In this document: in pieces, positions 11,035 through 22,822 of the stretch
Position numbering within the stretch: position 1 is the stretch's first letter
Layout of the letters: every line of letters starts with the position of its first letter
Source: an uncultured Butyrivibrio sp.
Lineage (GTDB): Bacteria; Bacillota; Clostridia; Lachnospirales; Lachnospiraceae
DNA: 64,000 nucleotides
NCBI GenBank assembly: GCA_945928575.1
Contig: CAMENP010000005.1
Location: forward strand, 1 to 64,000
Direction of reading: 5' to 3'
Position numbers and translations under genes: made by a program
The notes under the pieces: generated by a model
Seen by the model: the letters and a program-made list of their open reading frames with translations, nothing else
Database searches by the model: none
Told to the model about the DNA's origin: nothing

Positions 11035-12468
11035 TCATCCCTTTATTATATAAATATTAAGATTTTCCTTGCTGTTAAACGGAAATTCCCTTACCAGACT
11101 GAATTTATCGCTGAGCCTTAACTGTTTTTTTATGAGATTCTTCTCTTTGGAAAGCATGATTATCAAACCGTCTTCACTTAATAATTCGGCGCACTTATCC
11201 AGAAAATCGTCATAAACGCCGGTATCGTCCGGCATCTGGGTTATAATCTCATCAAATTTATATTCATGCCTGAAATCAAAAAAATTCCTATTTATGTAAT
11301 TGATATTGACTCCGGCAGCTGCCGTGTTAATTCTGGCCTTGGCCACAGCTTCGCCAAATGTATCAATTCCGTACATATGCGATGCTCTGACAGCCTTGTT
11401 CCGCTCAATAAGAATTGTTCCGACTCCGCAGAACGGATCCAATATCTGAGCATCTTCTTTAAGGTAATCCCGGACAAGATATACCATCATTGCCGCATTA
11501 ACCGGTTTCATTGATGCAGCCACATAATCGCGTCTGTATGCAAAACGTCTGTCACTCCATGTATGAAGCTTTAACATTATTCCATATCCGCCGCTTCTTG
11601 ATGGAATAAGTTTAATCTCGATCTCATAATCGGACGGTGAATTTATCAGTCTGCCGCCCGATGCCGCCTGTATTCTTGCAGCGGCCTCCGCCGTGTCCGT
11701 CTTAGATGTTACCCTGAAACGGAATGGCTTATCCGCATCATCATGCATCGCCTCTAACAGATGCATAAGGTTTCCCGACATTATATCCGATGCTATTTCG
11801 GATTTGACTGACGGTGCAAGTCCGTTAACCGGAAACAGCATTTCCCTGTAAATTCTGATTGAAGAAACTGCGCGGATTTCTGTTGTTTTAAAAGATACTC
11901 CGCAGAAGATCTGTTTTATTCCCGCTGCATTCTTAAATTCCCCGACTGCATTCATAAGTGCTTCAACGGTATCTTTGCCCGTTGTAAATATAACTTCTAC
12001 AGGCTGATTGGGGTTATGGAATTTATGTTTTACTAATCCGCTGTGTGGAAATATGGAATAAAGCTCCTTCAATTCCGCCGATATGTGTTTCATATCGGCG
12101 TCATCAAAGCAGCCGTTCTCAAGTTCATCTCTTCGATTAATAAGTTCGTCTCTGTATTTGGAACAATCATATGCCTTCAATGCTGCAAGATACGAGCTTT
12201 TGACAAAAAGCTTCTCTTCATTCATATAAGCTTTCATCAAATCGTCAGCACATGAAGGTTCATCGATCATCCCTATTATGAGAGCTGCATTTTTACGGAC
12301 CTTGGCATCTTCGTTTTCCAGCAATGCCTTAAAAATCCTGATATCGTATAAAGGATTTTCTTTAAGTGCTTTCACGGCACCGTCTTCTTTAAGTCCGGCT
12401 TTCATATCGACCAGCGCAGCTCTCGTATTGTTATTTTCTTTAATATCCAATAACTGTTTTTCAAACAT
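11035..12468 (-). CDS. HEAT-like repeats fused to a THUMP/UPF0020 (TRM11/TRM14/RlmL-like) SAM-dependent methyltransferase domain
   Basis: N-terminal HEAT-like helices (VRKNAALIIGMIDEPSCADDLMKAY), then RRDYVAASMKPVNAAM and ILDPFCGVGTILIERNKA motif I. Confidence 0.72.
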   Translation of the reverse strand: MFEKQLLDIKENNNTRAALVDMKAGLKEDGAVKALKENPLYDIRIFKALLENEDAKVRKNAALIIGMIDEPSCADDLMKAYMNEEKLFVKSSYLAALKAYDCSKYRDELINRRDELENGCFDDADMKHISAELKELYSIFPHSGLVKHKFHNPNQPVEVIFTTGKDTVEALMNAVGEFKNAAGIKQIFCGVSFKTTEIRAVSSIRIYREMLFPVNGLAPSVKSEIASDIMSGNLMHLLEAMHDDADKPFRFRVTSKTDTAEAAARIQAASGGRLINSPSDYEIEIKLIPSRSGGYGIMLKLHTWSDRRFAYRRDYVAASMKPVNAAMMVYLVRDYLKEDAQILDPFCGVGTILIERNKAVRASHMYGIDTFGEAVAKARINTAAAGVNINYINRNFFDFRHEYKFDEIITQMPDDTGVYDDFLDKCAELLSEDGLIIMLSKEKNLIKKQLRLSDKFSLVREFPFNSKENLNIYIIKG

Positions 12469-14144
12469 CAGGCCTCATCCTTTACATATCCCGCAATATT
12501 GATCGCATGGTCAGATACTCTTTCGAGATTAGTAAGTATATTGAGGAAAATAACACCTGTCTCCGAATTGCATTCGCGTTTTGAAAGACGTTCAATATGC
12601 TTATCCCTGATTTCCTCTTCAAGATTATCAACCTCATCCTCGTACCGGAATGTCTTCCTTACCATGTCCATATTACCGGTTTCGCGCGCCGCAACCGCAC
12701 TGTCGATTGAAGACTCAACTGCTGTTCTCATAAGCTTAAGGTCATCGACTCCAACCTCCGAGAACTTCATATTTCCGTCACGCAATTTACCGGCAAGTTC
12801 CGCCAGATTCTCCGCATGATCCCCGACACGTTCAAGATCTATAACCGTATACATAAGATCTTTGACCTGTCTGCTCTGTCTGTCGGTAAGTCCGTCATTA
12901 CTTATCTTTACAAGGAAATCCGACAGGTTGGCAACATGGTCGTCAATATGTTTTTCTGTTTCAAGAACCGTATCAATAAGTTCGTATTTATTATACATTA
13001 TTGCATCAAGTGACCGTTTCAGGTTCTCGGAACATATCTTGCCAAGTTTAATGACATAATTGCTGACAGCCTGAATTGCAAGTGACGGAGTGTTAAGAAT
13101 ACGGTCATCCAGAAGCATTGTGGTGTCTTTCTTAACCTCAACACTCGGTGTCTGTACTTCTTCTTTATCACGGATGATAAGCTTGGAAAGGTCAACAAGT
13201 TTGCCCGCAAACGGGTAGAAGAGTGTAGTATTCAATACTTTAAACCCTGAGTGGAATATCGCAATCGATACTGCGGACATAATATATCCTTCTAATCCCG
13301 GGAATATCTTGAATATAATAAATATCAATGTTCCCCATATAATAACACCGAATGTATTAAACAAAAGGTTAATTATCGCTGCACGCTTGGCATTCTTGGA
13401 TACACCGGCACTGGATATGAGCGCCGTGAAGCAGGAACCTATATCTGCACCGAGACATATGAACACGGCCGTAGGTGCATTTACAACACCGAATCCCGAA
13501 AGTGTCTGAAGAACACCGACCGATGCTGATGAACTCTGCATGACACCTGTAACCACGATACCTATAAGAATTCCGAATAACGGATTTGATCCAAGGGTAA
13601 GGAACATATTCTTAACGGCTTCTCCGGCCATATAATCGCTCATCGATGAAGACATCGTAGTCAATCCGAAAAAGAGGAAACCGATTGCGATTATGATTTC
13701 TCCGAGTGTCTGTTTTTTGTGTTTTTTGCAAAACATTATAAATGCTGCACCGACACCAATCATAAGCGGTGCATAGAATGAAGGCTTAAAAAATGTCGCT
13801 GCCTCACCAAGTGAATCGAGTGATACAATCCATGCTGTTACCGTGGTACCGATATTGGCACCCATTATAACACCTACGGCCTGCATGAGATTTAAAATGC
13901 CGGCATTTACAAATCCGACTATCATAACGGTTGTGGCACCTGAACTCTGAATTATGGCTGTTACAAGTGCTCCGACAAGAATTGCTTTAATACGCTTATT
14001 GGTTACGGCTTCAAGAAGGCTTTTCATCTTCTCGCCGGCTGCTTTCTGCAGACCGCCCGACAGAAGTTTCATTCCGTAAAGGAACATACCCAGACCGCCG
14101 AGGAATCCCAATATATTGGATACGTCATCTATAGTCATTATCAT
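12468..14144 (-). CDS. Na+/phosphate cotransporter family protein with C-terminal PhoU-like domain
   Basis: GATTVMIVGFVNAGI and GVMQSSSASVGVLQTLSGFG QSS repeats; PhoU-like helical tail (LERVGDHAENLAELA; LERVSDHAINIAGY). Confidence 0.93.
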   Translation of the reverse strand: MIMTIDDVSNILGFLGGLGMFLYGMKLLSGGLQKAAGEKMKSLLEAVTNKRIKAILVGALVTAIIQSSGATTVMIVGFVNAGILNLMQAVGVIMGANIGTTVTAWIVSLDSLGEAATFFKPSFYAPLMIGVGAAFIMFCKKHKKQTLGEIIIAIGFLFFGLTTMSSSMSDYMAGEAVKNMFLTLGSNPLFGILIGIVVTGVMQSSSASVGVLQTLSGFGVVNAPTAVFICLGADIGSCFTALISSAGVSKNAKRAAIINLLFNTFGVIIWGTLIFIIFKIFPGLEGYIMSAVSIAIFHSGFKVLNTTLFYPFAGKLVDLSKLIIRDKEEVQTPSVEVKKDTTMLLDDRILNTPSLAIQAVSNYVIKLGKICSENLKRSLDAIMYNKYELIDTVLETEKHIDDHVANLSDFLVKISNDGLTDRQSRQVKDLMYTVIDLERVGDHAENLAELAGKLRDGNMKFSEVGVDDLKLMRTAVESSIDSAVAARETGNMDMVRKTFRYEDEVDNLEEEIRDKHIERLSKRECNSETGVIFLNILTNLERVSDHAINIAGYVKDEA

Positions 14145-14161
14145 TTACTCCTTATGTTGTC

Positions 14162-14842
14162 TTACTTAGTATTGACTGCATTCAATTCTGCCTTAACATC
14201 GAGTTTAAAACCATACCACTCATCTTCATGATTGACATAATACAGCGGACAGTATTTTCCCGTAACATCGTAATGTCTTATTATTCCTGTCTCCGGGTCC
14301 AGGTCATATGTCCTGCACAATGCAGCCACAAGCTTAACCAATGACTTATATGTAGCTGTGGTAAACTGGCCTGTCTCGTCCGGATGGCAGCATTCAATAG
14401 CTATAGTATCCTTATTGCGGTTATTGGATGCATAAGAAATCTCATTCAGCGGAACACATTGTATTATTTCGCCTTCAAGTCCTATAATATAATGGCTGCT
14501 TGCACTGGTTGCATGAGTGTCCTTAAGATTCTCAAAATAGTTCCTGTTCTGGGCAGCCGTAGTTCCCGGATTGCCGACATAATGTACAACAATAGCGTTA
14601 ACTTCTTTCAATTCCTTACCCGGTCTTGAATATTCGTTCGGAGTAAGATAATCCTTAATTATATCGTCACTCAGGAGAAACGGGTCCGCAGTGGTCGTTT
14701 CTTCCTTCTGTGCAATATTCTCGATTATCTCCTTAATACCGGAATCGTTCTTTTCAAGAATTTTCTCGGCAACAACGATTATTCCGATAACAGCGATAAT
14801 GATAATCGTACTGATAAATAAAACTTTAAGCTTTCTTCGCAT
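14162..14842 (-). CDS. N-acetylmuramoyl-L-alanine amidase (Amidase_2/PGRP fold), membrane-anchored
   Basis: N-terminal TM; VVHYVGNPGTTAAQNRNYFENL, SSHYIIGLEGEIIQCVPLNEISYAS, HYDVTGKYCP. Confidence 0.9.
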   Translation of the reverse strand: MRRKLKVLFISTIIIIAVIGIIVVAEKILEKNDSGIKEIIENIAQKEETTTADPFLLSDDIIKDYLTPNEYSRPGKELKEVNAIVVHYVGNPGTTAAQNRNYFENLKDTHATSASSHYIIGLEGEIIQCVPLNEISYASNNRNKDTIAIECCHPDETGQFTTATYKSLVKLVAALCRTYDLDPETGIIRHYDVTGKYCPLYYVNHEDEWYGFKLDVKAELNAVNTK

Positions 14843-14887
14843 CCCTCAACCACATCCTGTGTTAATAATCAGCTGACAGCATCAATC

Positions 14888-16423
<1,536 letters not shown>

Positions 16424-16430
16424 TCAATTC

Positions 16431-16952
16431 CTAATCCATATACACTTTACGCGGATAGGTCTTGTTAAGTCTCTCAAGAAGCTCTTCGTTCGGTGTGAAT
16501 TTAAGTTCGACTGCTGTATTGTTCTCATCATAAAGAACTGCAATATATGATATTGATTCTTCATCGCCTGCCGAATAGTCATATTTCTTTCTGTCACTTA
16601 CCGTTCCGCCAAGATGATGTGAACCCTCCGGTGCCATAAAATCCATTTTGCCGAAATTAAATGTGTGAAGTTTCTTACGTACGCTTTTGTGCATAATCTT
16701 GTCTATACGCATTTCGCCGTCATAGAATGAATATTCATATTCCACATCGGTTCTCGTAAATACCATATAAGTCAGAATTATGCCAAGTGCAATTATAAAT
16801 ACTGCCACAAACATAAGCACCGGTGCCTTTGCCGCCAGGATATAAATCATGACAAGCAGAAGCAGATCAAAAGATATTATCGCATATCTTCCCACATAAG
16901 ATTTAAGCGGTGTCTTACGTTTTACAAGACACTCAACAACTGTTTCAAACAT
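16431..16952 (-). CDS. Conserved hypothetical membrane protein (DUF6106-like)
   Basis: Two N-terminal TM helices after FETVVECLVKRKTPLKSYVGRY; sits between purB and guaB. Confidence 0.6.
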   Translation of the reverse strand: MFETVVECLVKRKTPLKSYVGRYAIISFDLLLLVMIYILAAKAPVLMFVAVFIIALGIILTYMVFTRTDVEYEYSFYDGEMRIDKIMHKSVRKKLHTFNFGKMDFMAPEGSHHLGGTVSDRKKYDYSAGDEESISYIAVLYDENNTAVELKFTPNEELLERLNKTYPRKVYMD

Positions 16953-16971
16953 ACAGATGCCTCCTTAACAA

Positions 16972-18405
16972 TCAGACATTAATCTCTGCTTTTACACCGA
17001 GTTCGTCTTTGTATTTATCAAGGATAGGTTTGATATTCTCAGAAATAAATTCCTCAACCTGATCCTTGGAACGTCCTATATAAAGTGACGGATTCATTGA
17101 TTTCTGCAAATCCTCAAGTGTAAGATTGAACGCAGGGTCTGCAGCGATAAGTTCAAGGAGGTTGTTATCAAGCCCTTCCTCTTTGACTCTCTTACCGGCC
17201 TGCATTGAAAGCTGTCTGATCTTCTCGTGAAGTTCCTGACGGTCTCCGCCGGCTTTGACAGCATCCATCATTATATTCTCTGTAGCCATAAACGGAAGTT
17301 CAGCCATGATGTGCTTGTTGATAACTTTAGTATATACTACAAGTCCGTCAACAACATTCAGATACAGATCAAGTATTCCGTCAACGGCAAGGAATGCTTC
17401 AGGTACAGACATTCTCTTATTAGCCGAGTCATCAAGTGTTCTCTCAAACCACTGTGTTGCACTTGTAATCGCCGGATTCATAACATCCGACATTACATAA
17501 TTGGCTAATGATGCAATTCTCTCGCTTCTCATAGGATTACGCTTATATGCCATTGCCGAAGAACCTATCTGTGATTTCTCGAACGGTTCTTCAATCTCCT
17601 TAAGGTGCTGGAGAAGTCTTATATCATTGGAGAATTTGTGCGCACTTGCGGCTATTCCCGCGAGCACATTCACAACTCTTGTATCAACCTTACGTGAATA
17701 AGTCTGTCCCGAAACAGGATAAACATCCGTAAATCCCATCTTTTCCGCTATTTTCTTATCAAGCGCGCGTACCTTTGTCTGGTCGCCCTCAAAAAGCTCC
17801 ATGAAACTTGCCTGTGTTCCTGTTGTTCCCTTGGAACCGAGAAGTTTCATTGAATCGATTATATAATCAAGATCTTCAAGATCAAGCAGCAGTTCCATCA
17901 TCCAAAGTGTGGCTCTCTTGCCTACGGTTGTCGGCTGTGCAGGCTGGAAATGCGTGAATGCAAGTGTCGGAAGATCCTTGTATTTGTCTGCAAATGAAGC
18001 AAGCTCCGAGAGTACGTTTACGACCTTGACCCTTACAAGCTTAAGTGCTTCGGTCATAAGGATAAGGTCCGTGTTGTCGCCTACATAACAGGATGTTGCA
18101 CCGAGGTGGATTATTCCCTTGGCTTTCGGGCACTGTACGCCGTATGCATATACATGGGACATAACATCATGACGCACTTCTTTCTCTCTTGCCCTGGCAA
18201 CATCATAATTGATATCATCCTTATGTGCCTTGAGTTCTTCAATCTGTTCATCGGTTATGTCAAGACCCAGCTCTTTCTCAGACTCGGCGAGCGCAATCCA
18301 GAGTGCTCTCCATGTCCTGAATTTCTTGTCCTGTGAGAAAATATATTGCATTTCTTTGCTTGCATATCTTCCGGCAAGCGGTGTTTCATATCTGTCTGTA
18401 GACAT
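16972..18405 (-). CDS. purB: Adenylosuccinate lyase
   Basis: Signature IGSSAMAYKRNPMRSE; THFQPAQPTTVGKR. Confidence 0.96.
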   Translation of the reverse strand: MSTDRYETPLAGRYASKEMQYIFSQDKKFRTWRALWIALAESEKELGLDITDEQIEELKAHKDDINYDVARAREKEVRHDVMSHVYAYGVQCPKAKGIIHLGATSCYVGDNTDLILMTEALKLVRVKVVNVLSELASFADKYKDLPTLAFTHFQPAQPTTVGKRATLWMMELLLDLEDLDYIIDSMKLLGSKGTTGTQASFMELFEGDQTKVRALDKKIAEKMGFTDVYPVSGQTYSRKVDTRVVNVLAGIAASAHKFSNDIRLLQHLKEIEEPFEKSQIGSSAMAYKRNPMRSERIASLANYVMSDVMNPAITSATQWFERTLDDSANKRMSVPEAFLAVDGILDLYLNVVDGLVVYTKVINKHIMAELPFMATENIMMDAVKAGGDRQELHEKIRQLSMQAGKRVKEEGLDNNLLELIAADPAFNLTLEDLQKSMNPSLYIGRSKDQVEEFISENIKPILDKYKDELGVKAEINV

Positions 18406-18440
18406 AATTCGTATCTCCTTTATAGTTGTTAAATAACATG

Positions 18441-19886
18441 CTATTTGTCATATTCTCCTCTGATGTCATCAGATGGCGGAGCTATAGGATAATCTCCCGT
18501 AAAACATGCATCACAATAATCAGTTCTGCCTTCGATCATGTCACCTAACTTATTGACATCAAGGTATCCGAGTGAATCCGCACCTATATATTCGCAGATT
18601 TCATCAACCGTATGATCATGCGCAATAAGCTGGTCATCGGACGGCACATCAGTGCCGAAATAACACGGATGCATAAAAGGCGGTGAACTGATTCTCACAT
18701 GAACCTCTGCAGCACCTGCATCTTTAAGCATCTTAACGATTCTGGCACTGGTCGTACCTCTTACAATAGAATCATCTATCATAATGACACGCTTGCCTCT
18801 TACAGCTTCCTTAAGCACATTAAGCTTAATCCGGACGCTTGTCTCCCTGCTTGACTGCTTAGGTTTAATGAATGTTCTTCCGACATAACTGTTCTTGATA
18901 AATGCTATTCCGTAAGGTATTCCCGACTCAAGCGAATATCCCAGTGCCGCTACGTTACCGGATTCCGGAACGCCCACAACCATATCCGCATCAACAGGAT
19001 GATCCTTTGCAAGTATTCTTCCTGCCATTATCCTCGAATCATATACACTTATACCGTCAATATTGCTGTCCGGTCTGGCAAAATATATGTATTCAAAGAT
19101 ACATTTGGCACATTTGTCGCATTTATGTACCATATTTGAGGATATTCCGGAAGGTGTGATCGTTACGATCTCACCCGGAAGTACATCTCTTACAAATTCA
19201 GCACCGACAGCATCAAGAGCACATGTCTCCGATGCAAGAATGTATGCATTATCACGCTTACCTATACACAACGGCTTGAAACCGAATTCATCCCTTGCGC
19301 CGATAAGTTTACGCGGGCTCATTACTATAAGTGAATATGCGCCCTTTATTTTCTGCATGGCTCTGGCAACAGCGCCCTCTACATTAGATGTATTAAGTCT
19401 TTCCCTTGCAATATGATATGCTATAACTTCTGAATCTATCGTAGTCTGGAATATGGCACCCGTCTTGGAAAGTTCGTCCCTAAGCTCCGGTGCATTAATA
19501 AGATTACCGTTATGCGCAAGCGCAAGTGTTCCTTTCACATAATTGAGAACAAGCGGCTGTGCATTCTCTCTGGTCGAACTTCCGGCAGTCGAATATCTTA
19601 CATGTCCAACACCGATATTTCCGTTTAATTTCTCTAATATTTCTTCATTAAAAGCCTCATTTACAAGTCCCATGTCCTTATGTGACTGGACTTTGCCCTT
19701 CGGACCCTCCGTATCGCTCACGGCAATACCGCAGCTTTCCTGTCCTCTGTGCTGAAGCGCAAACAATCCGTAATATATGGTAGATGCAACATCATTGCCG
19801 TCAAAATCATATATGCCGAAAACTCCGCATTCTTCATGAAGTTCATCCGAAATAAACATCTCGGAAACTTCTGTCTTCTTACTCAT
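18441..19886 (-). CDS. purF: Amidophosphoribosyltransferase
   Basis: ECGVFGI N-terminal GATase (mature Cys after short propeptide); PRPP motif VIMIDDSIVRGTTS. Confidence 0.96.
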   Translation of the reverse strand: MSKKTEVSEMFISDELHEECGVFGIYDFDGNDVASTIYYGLFALQHRGQESCGIAVSDTEGPKGKVQSHKDMGLVNEAFNEEILEKLNGNIGVGHVRYSTAGSSTRENAQPLVLNYVKGTLALAHNGNLINAPELRDELSKTGAIFQTTIDSEVIAYHIARERLNTSNVEGAVARAMQKIKGAYSLIVMSPRKLIGARDEFGFKPLCIGKRDNAYILASETCALDAVGAEFVRDVLPGEIVTITPSGISSNMVHKCDKCAKCIFEYIYFARPDSNIDGISVYDSRIMAGRILAKDHPVDADMVVGVPESGNVAALGYSLESGIPYGIAFIKNSYVGRTFIKPKQSSRETSVRIKLNVLKEAVRGKRVIMIDDSIVRGTTSARIVKMLKDAGAAEVHVRISSPPFMHPCYFGTDVPSDDQLIAHDHTVDEICEYIGADSLGYLDVNKLGDMIEGRTDYCDACFTGDYPIAPPSDDIRGEYDK

Positions 19887-19909
19887 ATCTGATCCTCTTT
19901 CTGTTATAA

Positions 19910-20782
19910 TTAATTGAATTTATGTCCTGTAAGAAGTTCAAATGCCTCTTTGTATTTATCTACAGTCTTAACCACAACTTCATCCGGAAGAAGAAGGTCA
20001 TTATCCGGGTTAGCCTTAAGCCAGTCTCTTACAAACTGCTTGTCAAATGAAGGCTGTGATTTACCTGCCTCATATCCTTCAAGCGGCCAGAATCTTGAGC
20101 TGTCAGGTGTAAGCATCTCATCGCCGAGAATGACATTACCGTTCTCGTCGAGTCCGAATTCAAACTTCGTATCAGCAATTATAATACCCTTGCTGAGTGC
20201 ATATTCAGCACACTTCTTATATAAAGCTATTGTATAATCCTTAATCTGTTCTGCGTATCCGGCTCCCTTACCAGGGTATATTTTCTCAAGTATCTCTACG
20301 CTCTTCTCAAATGATATATTCTCATCATGCAGGCCGATTTCTGCCTTGGTGCTTGGTGTGTATATCGGTTCAGGAAGCTTATCTGACTCTTTAAGTCCTT
20401 CCTTAAGCTTAATGGAACATACTGTACCGTTCTTCTTATAGCTCTCCCAGCCGCTTCCCGTAATATATCCTCTTACGATACACTCGATTGGAAGCATCTC
20501 AAGCTTCTTGCACATCATGCTCTTGCCTTTAAATCTGTCGTTACGGAAAAATTCAGGCATATCATTAACATCAACCGAAATCATATGGTTAGGGACGATA
20601 TCCTTCGTGTAATCAAACCAGAACTTGGACATCTGTGTAAGTATTGCGCCCTTGTCTGTAATAACATTCTTAAGAATATTATCAAAAGCCGATATTCTGT
20701 CTGTTGCCACAATAATAAGGCTGTCTCCGTTATCATATACTTCACGTACTTTTCCTTCTTTGAAAGGCTTAAATTCCTGCAT
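19910..20782 (-). CDS. purC: Phosphoribosylaminoimidazole-succinocarboxamide synthase
   Basis: EGKVREVYDNGDSLIIVATDRISAFD; start at MQEFKPFKEG. Confidence 0.96.
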   Translation of the reverse strand: MQEFKPFKEGKVREVYDNGDSLIIVATDRISAFDNILKNVITDKGAILTQMSKFWFDYTKDIVPNHMISVDVNDMPEFFRNDRFKGKSMMCKKLEMLPIECIVRGYITGSGWESYKKNGTVCSIKLKEGLKESDKLPEPIYTPSTKAEIGLHDENISFEKSVEILEKIYPGKGAGYAEQIKDYTIALYKKCAEYALSKGIIIADTKFEFGLDENGNVILGDEMLTPDSSRFWPLEGYEAGKSQPSFDKQFVRDWLKANPDNDLLLPDEVVVKTVDKYKEAFELLTGHKFN

Positions 20783-20929
20783 GTTATAAAATCCTCCGTT
20801 ATAATTTATAAATGACAATGTCAATGAAAAATAACACCGCAAACTAAATTATAATACACAGACTTTTGCAAAGTCAACGCATTTAGAATTTTTTGTGAAT
20901 ATAATACAAAATTATACAAAAGAAAACTA

Positions 20930-20958
20930 TTGTTGTTTTGTATTCTATAATGTATACT
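20930..20958 (+). promoter_or_regulatory. Promoter for PilZ gene
   Basis: TTGTTG-N17-TATACT with TG immediately before the -10. Confidence 0.5.
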
Positions 20959-20988
20959 ATATGTAAAACCAGAAAACGGAGGGTTCAT

Positions 20989-21333
20989 ATGACCGAGAAA
21001 AGACGAAGCAAACGTGTCAAAGTCACTCTTGATCTGACGGTTTCATCTATATTTGCCCAGGACAATGACCGTATTACCATTGATTCACCGATCATTGTTA
21101 AGGATATTTCAAGATTCGGCATAGGATTTATATCTAAGTCCATATTGCCTATGAACTATTATTTCAACGCCGCGCTTAACATCGGCGAGGACGATTCGGT
21201 TCTCTATTGCGTTGTTAAAATAATACGCTGCGAGGCCCTTGAAGACGATGAATATTCATATGGCTGCGAATTTGTCGGAATGGCACCTGTTCTCAATTAT
21301 ATATTTGATGACCTTGAACGACGTGACGAATAG
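20989..21333 (+). CDS. PilZ domain protein (c-di-GMP effector candidate)
   Basis: MTEKRRSKRVKVTLDLTVSS (RxxxR) and DISRFGIGF (D/NxSxxG). Confidence 0.88.
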   Translation: MTEKRRSKRVKVTLDLTVSSIFAQDNDRITIDSPIIVKDISRFGIGFISKSILPMNYYFNAALNIGEDDSVLYCVVKIIRCEALEDDEYSYGCEFVGMAPVLNYIFDDLERRDE

Positions 21334-21342
21334 TATATTATA

Positions 21343-21379
21343 AGAAATCGCTGCAAGCATAATGCCTGCAGCGATTTCT
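21343..21379. terminator. Bidirectional intrinsic terminator between PilZ gene and gatB
   Basis: AGAAATCGCTGCA...TGCAGCGATTTCT, 13-bp stem followed by T-rich run. Confidence 0.9.
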
Positions 21380-21381
21380 TT

Positions 21382-22821
21382 TTATTTTGATAATATTTCT
21401 TTTAACATTGTATTTACAAGTCCAGGATTTGCCTTTCCCTTCATTGCTTTCATTGTCTGTCCGACAAGGAAACCGATTGCTTTCTCCTTACCGTTGCGGT
21501 AATCTTCAACCGACTGCGGGTTGGCGGCCACAATCTCCTCGATTGTCTGTCTGAGTGCCGACTCATCATTAACCTGTCCGAGGCCATGTTCATTAACATA
21601 TTTTTCCGGATCTATATCTTCCGAGAAAACTTTCTCAAACACTTCCTTGGCAACAGAACTGTTGATTGTGCCTGCTTCTGTAAGATTTACAAGTGCCGCA
21701 AGATTCTTTGCCGAAAATGTAATATCAGACACATCCATATTATGTTCCTTAAGAAGTCTCATGGTCTCAACCATAAGCCAGTTTGATACTTTCTTAGGTT
21801 TATTGCAAATAGCAACTGCCTCTTCAAAAATATCCGCCATTTTCTTGGAATCGGTAATTATATTGATGTCATAATCAGGAATACCGAATTCCTCTTTATA
21901 ACGTTTCATTTTCTCTGTTTTGAATTCCGGCTGGCGTGATTTTATTTCATCAAGCCATTCATCGCTTATATTGACCGGTACAAGGTCCGGGTCCGGGAAA
22001 TATCTGTAATCCTGTGCATCCTCTTTGGAACGCATGGCATAAGAGTATTCCTTATTGTCATCCCATCGTCTTGTCTCCTGTATAACAGGCTGTCCCGATT
22101 CAAGCAAATCTATCTGTCTTGCCGTCTCAGCTTCGATTGCTCTCTGGATCGCACTGAATGAGTTAAGATTCTTCGTCTCCGTTCTGGTTCCGAATTCCGT
22201 GCTTCCCGCTTCTCTTACCGAAAGGTTTACATCGGCTCTCATTGAACCTTCCTGAAGCTTACAGTCAGATGCTCCGAGATACTGTATTATAAGACGCAGT
22301 TTCTCAAGATATGCAATAACTTCTTTGGCACTTCTCATATCCGGCTCGGATACAATCTCTATAAGAGGCACCCCCGAACGGTTAAAATCAACATATGACA
22401 CATCTTCCCAGTCATCATGGACTAATTTGCCCGCATCTTCTTCCATATGGATCTCATGGATTCTGACCGGTTTTACCGTTCCGTCTTCAAGTTCAATATC
22501 AACATGACCGTTACGGCAGATTGGAAGATATAACTGTGATATCTGATAATTCTGCGGATTATCCGGATAAAAATAGTTCTTACGGTCAAATTTACAATTC
22601 TGTGTTATTGTACAGTTGGTGGCAAGTCCTACAGCCGCCGCATATTCAACAACCTGTTTATTGAGAACAGGGAGTGAACCCGGCATACCTGTACATACAG
22701 GACATGTATGTGTATTAGGTGCTCCTCCGAATGCTGTTGAACATCCGCAGAAAATCTTGGTCTTGGTCGCAAGTTCAACATGAACCTCAAGTCCTATGAC
22801 TGTCTCATAATTCTTAGCCAT
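21382..22821 (-). CDS. gatB: Asp-tRNA(Asn)/Glu-tRNA(Gln) amidotransferase subunit B
   Basis: YETVIGLEVHVELATKTKIFCGC; DFNRSGVPLIEIVSEPD. Confidence 0.97.
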   Translation of the reverse strand: MAKNYETVIGLEVHVELATKTKIFCGCSTAFGGAPNTHTCPVCTGMPGSLPVLNKQVVEYAAAVGLATNCTITQNCKFDRKNYFYPDNPQNYQISQLYLPICRNGHVDIELEDGTVKPVRIHEIHMEEDAGKLVHDDWEDVSYVDFNRSGVPLIEIVSEPDMRSAKEVIAYLEKLRLIIQYLGASDCKLQEGSMRADVNLSVREAGSTEFGTRTETKNLNSFSAIQRAIEAETARQIDLLESGQPVIQETRRWDDNKEYSYAMRSKEDAQDYRYFPDPDLVPVNISDEWLDEIKSRQPEFKTEKMKRYKEEFGIPDYDINIITDSKKMADIFEEAVAICNKPKKVSNWLMVETMRLLKEHNMDVSDITFSAKNLAALVNLTEAGTINSSVAKEVFEKVFSEDIDPEKYVNEHGLGQVNDESALRQTIEEIVAANPQSVEDYRNGKEKAIGFLVGQTMKAMKGKANPGLVNTMLKEILSK

Positions 22822-22822
22822 A

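Noticed and set aside
20783-20988. Purine riboswitch upstream of purC
   Set aside because: No recognisable purine aptamer core in the AT-rich purC/PilZ intergenic region.
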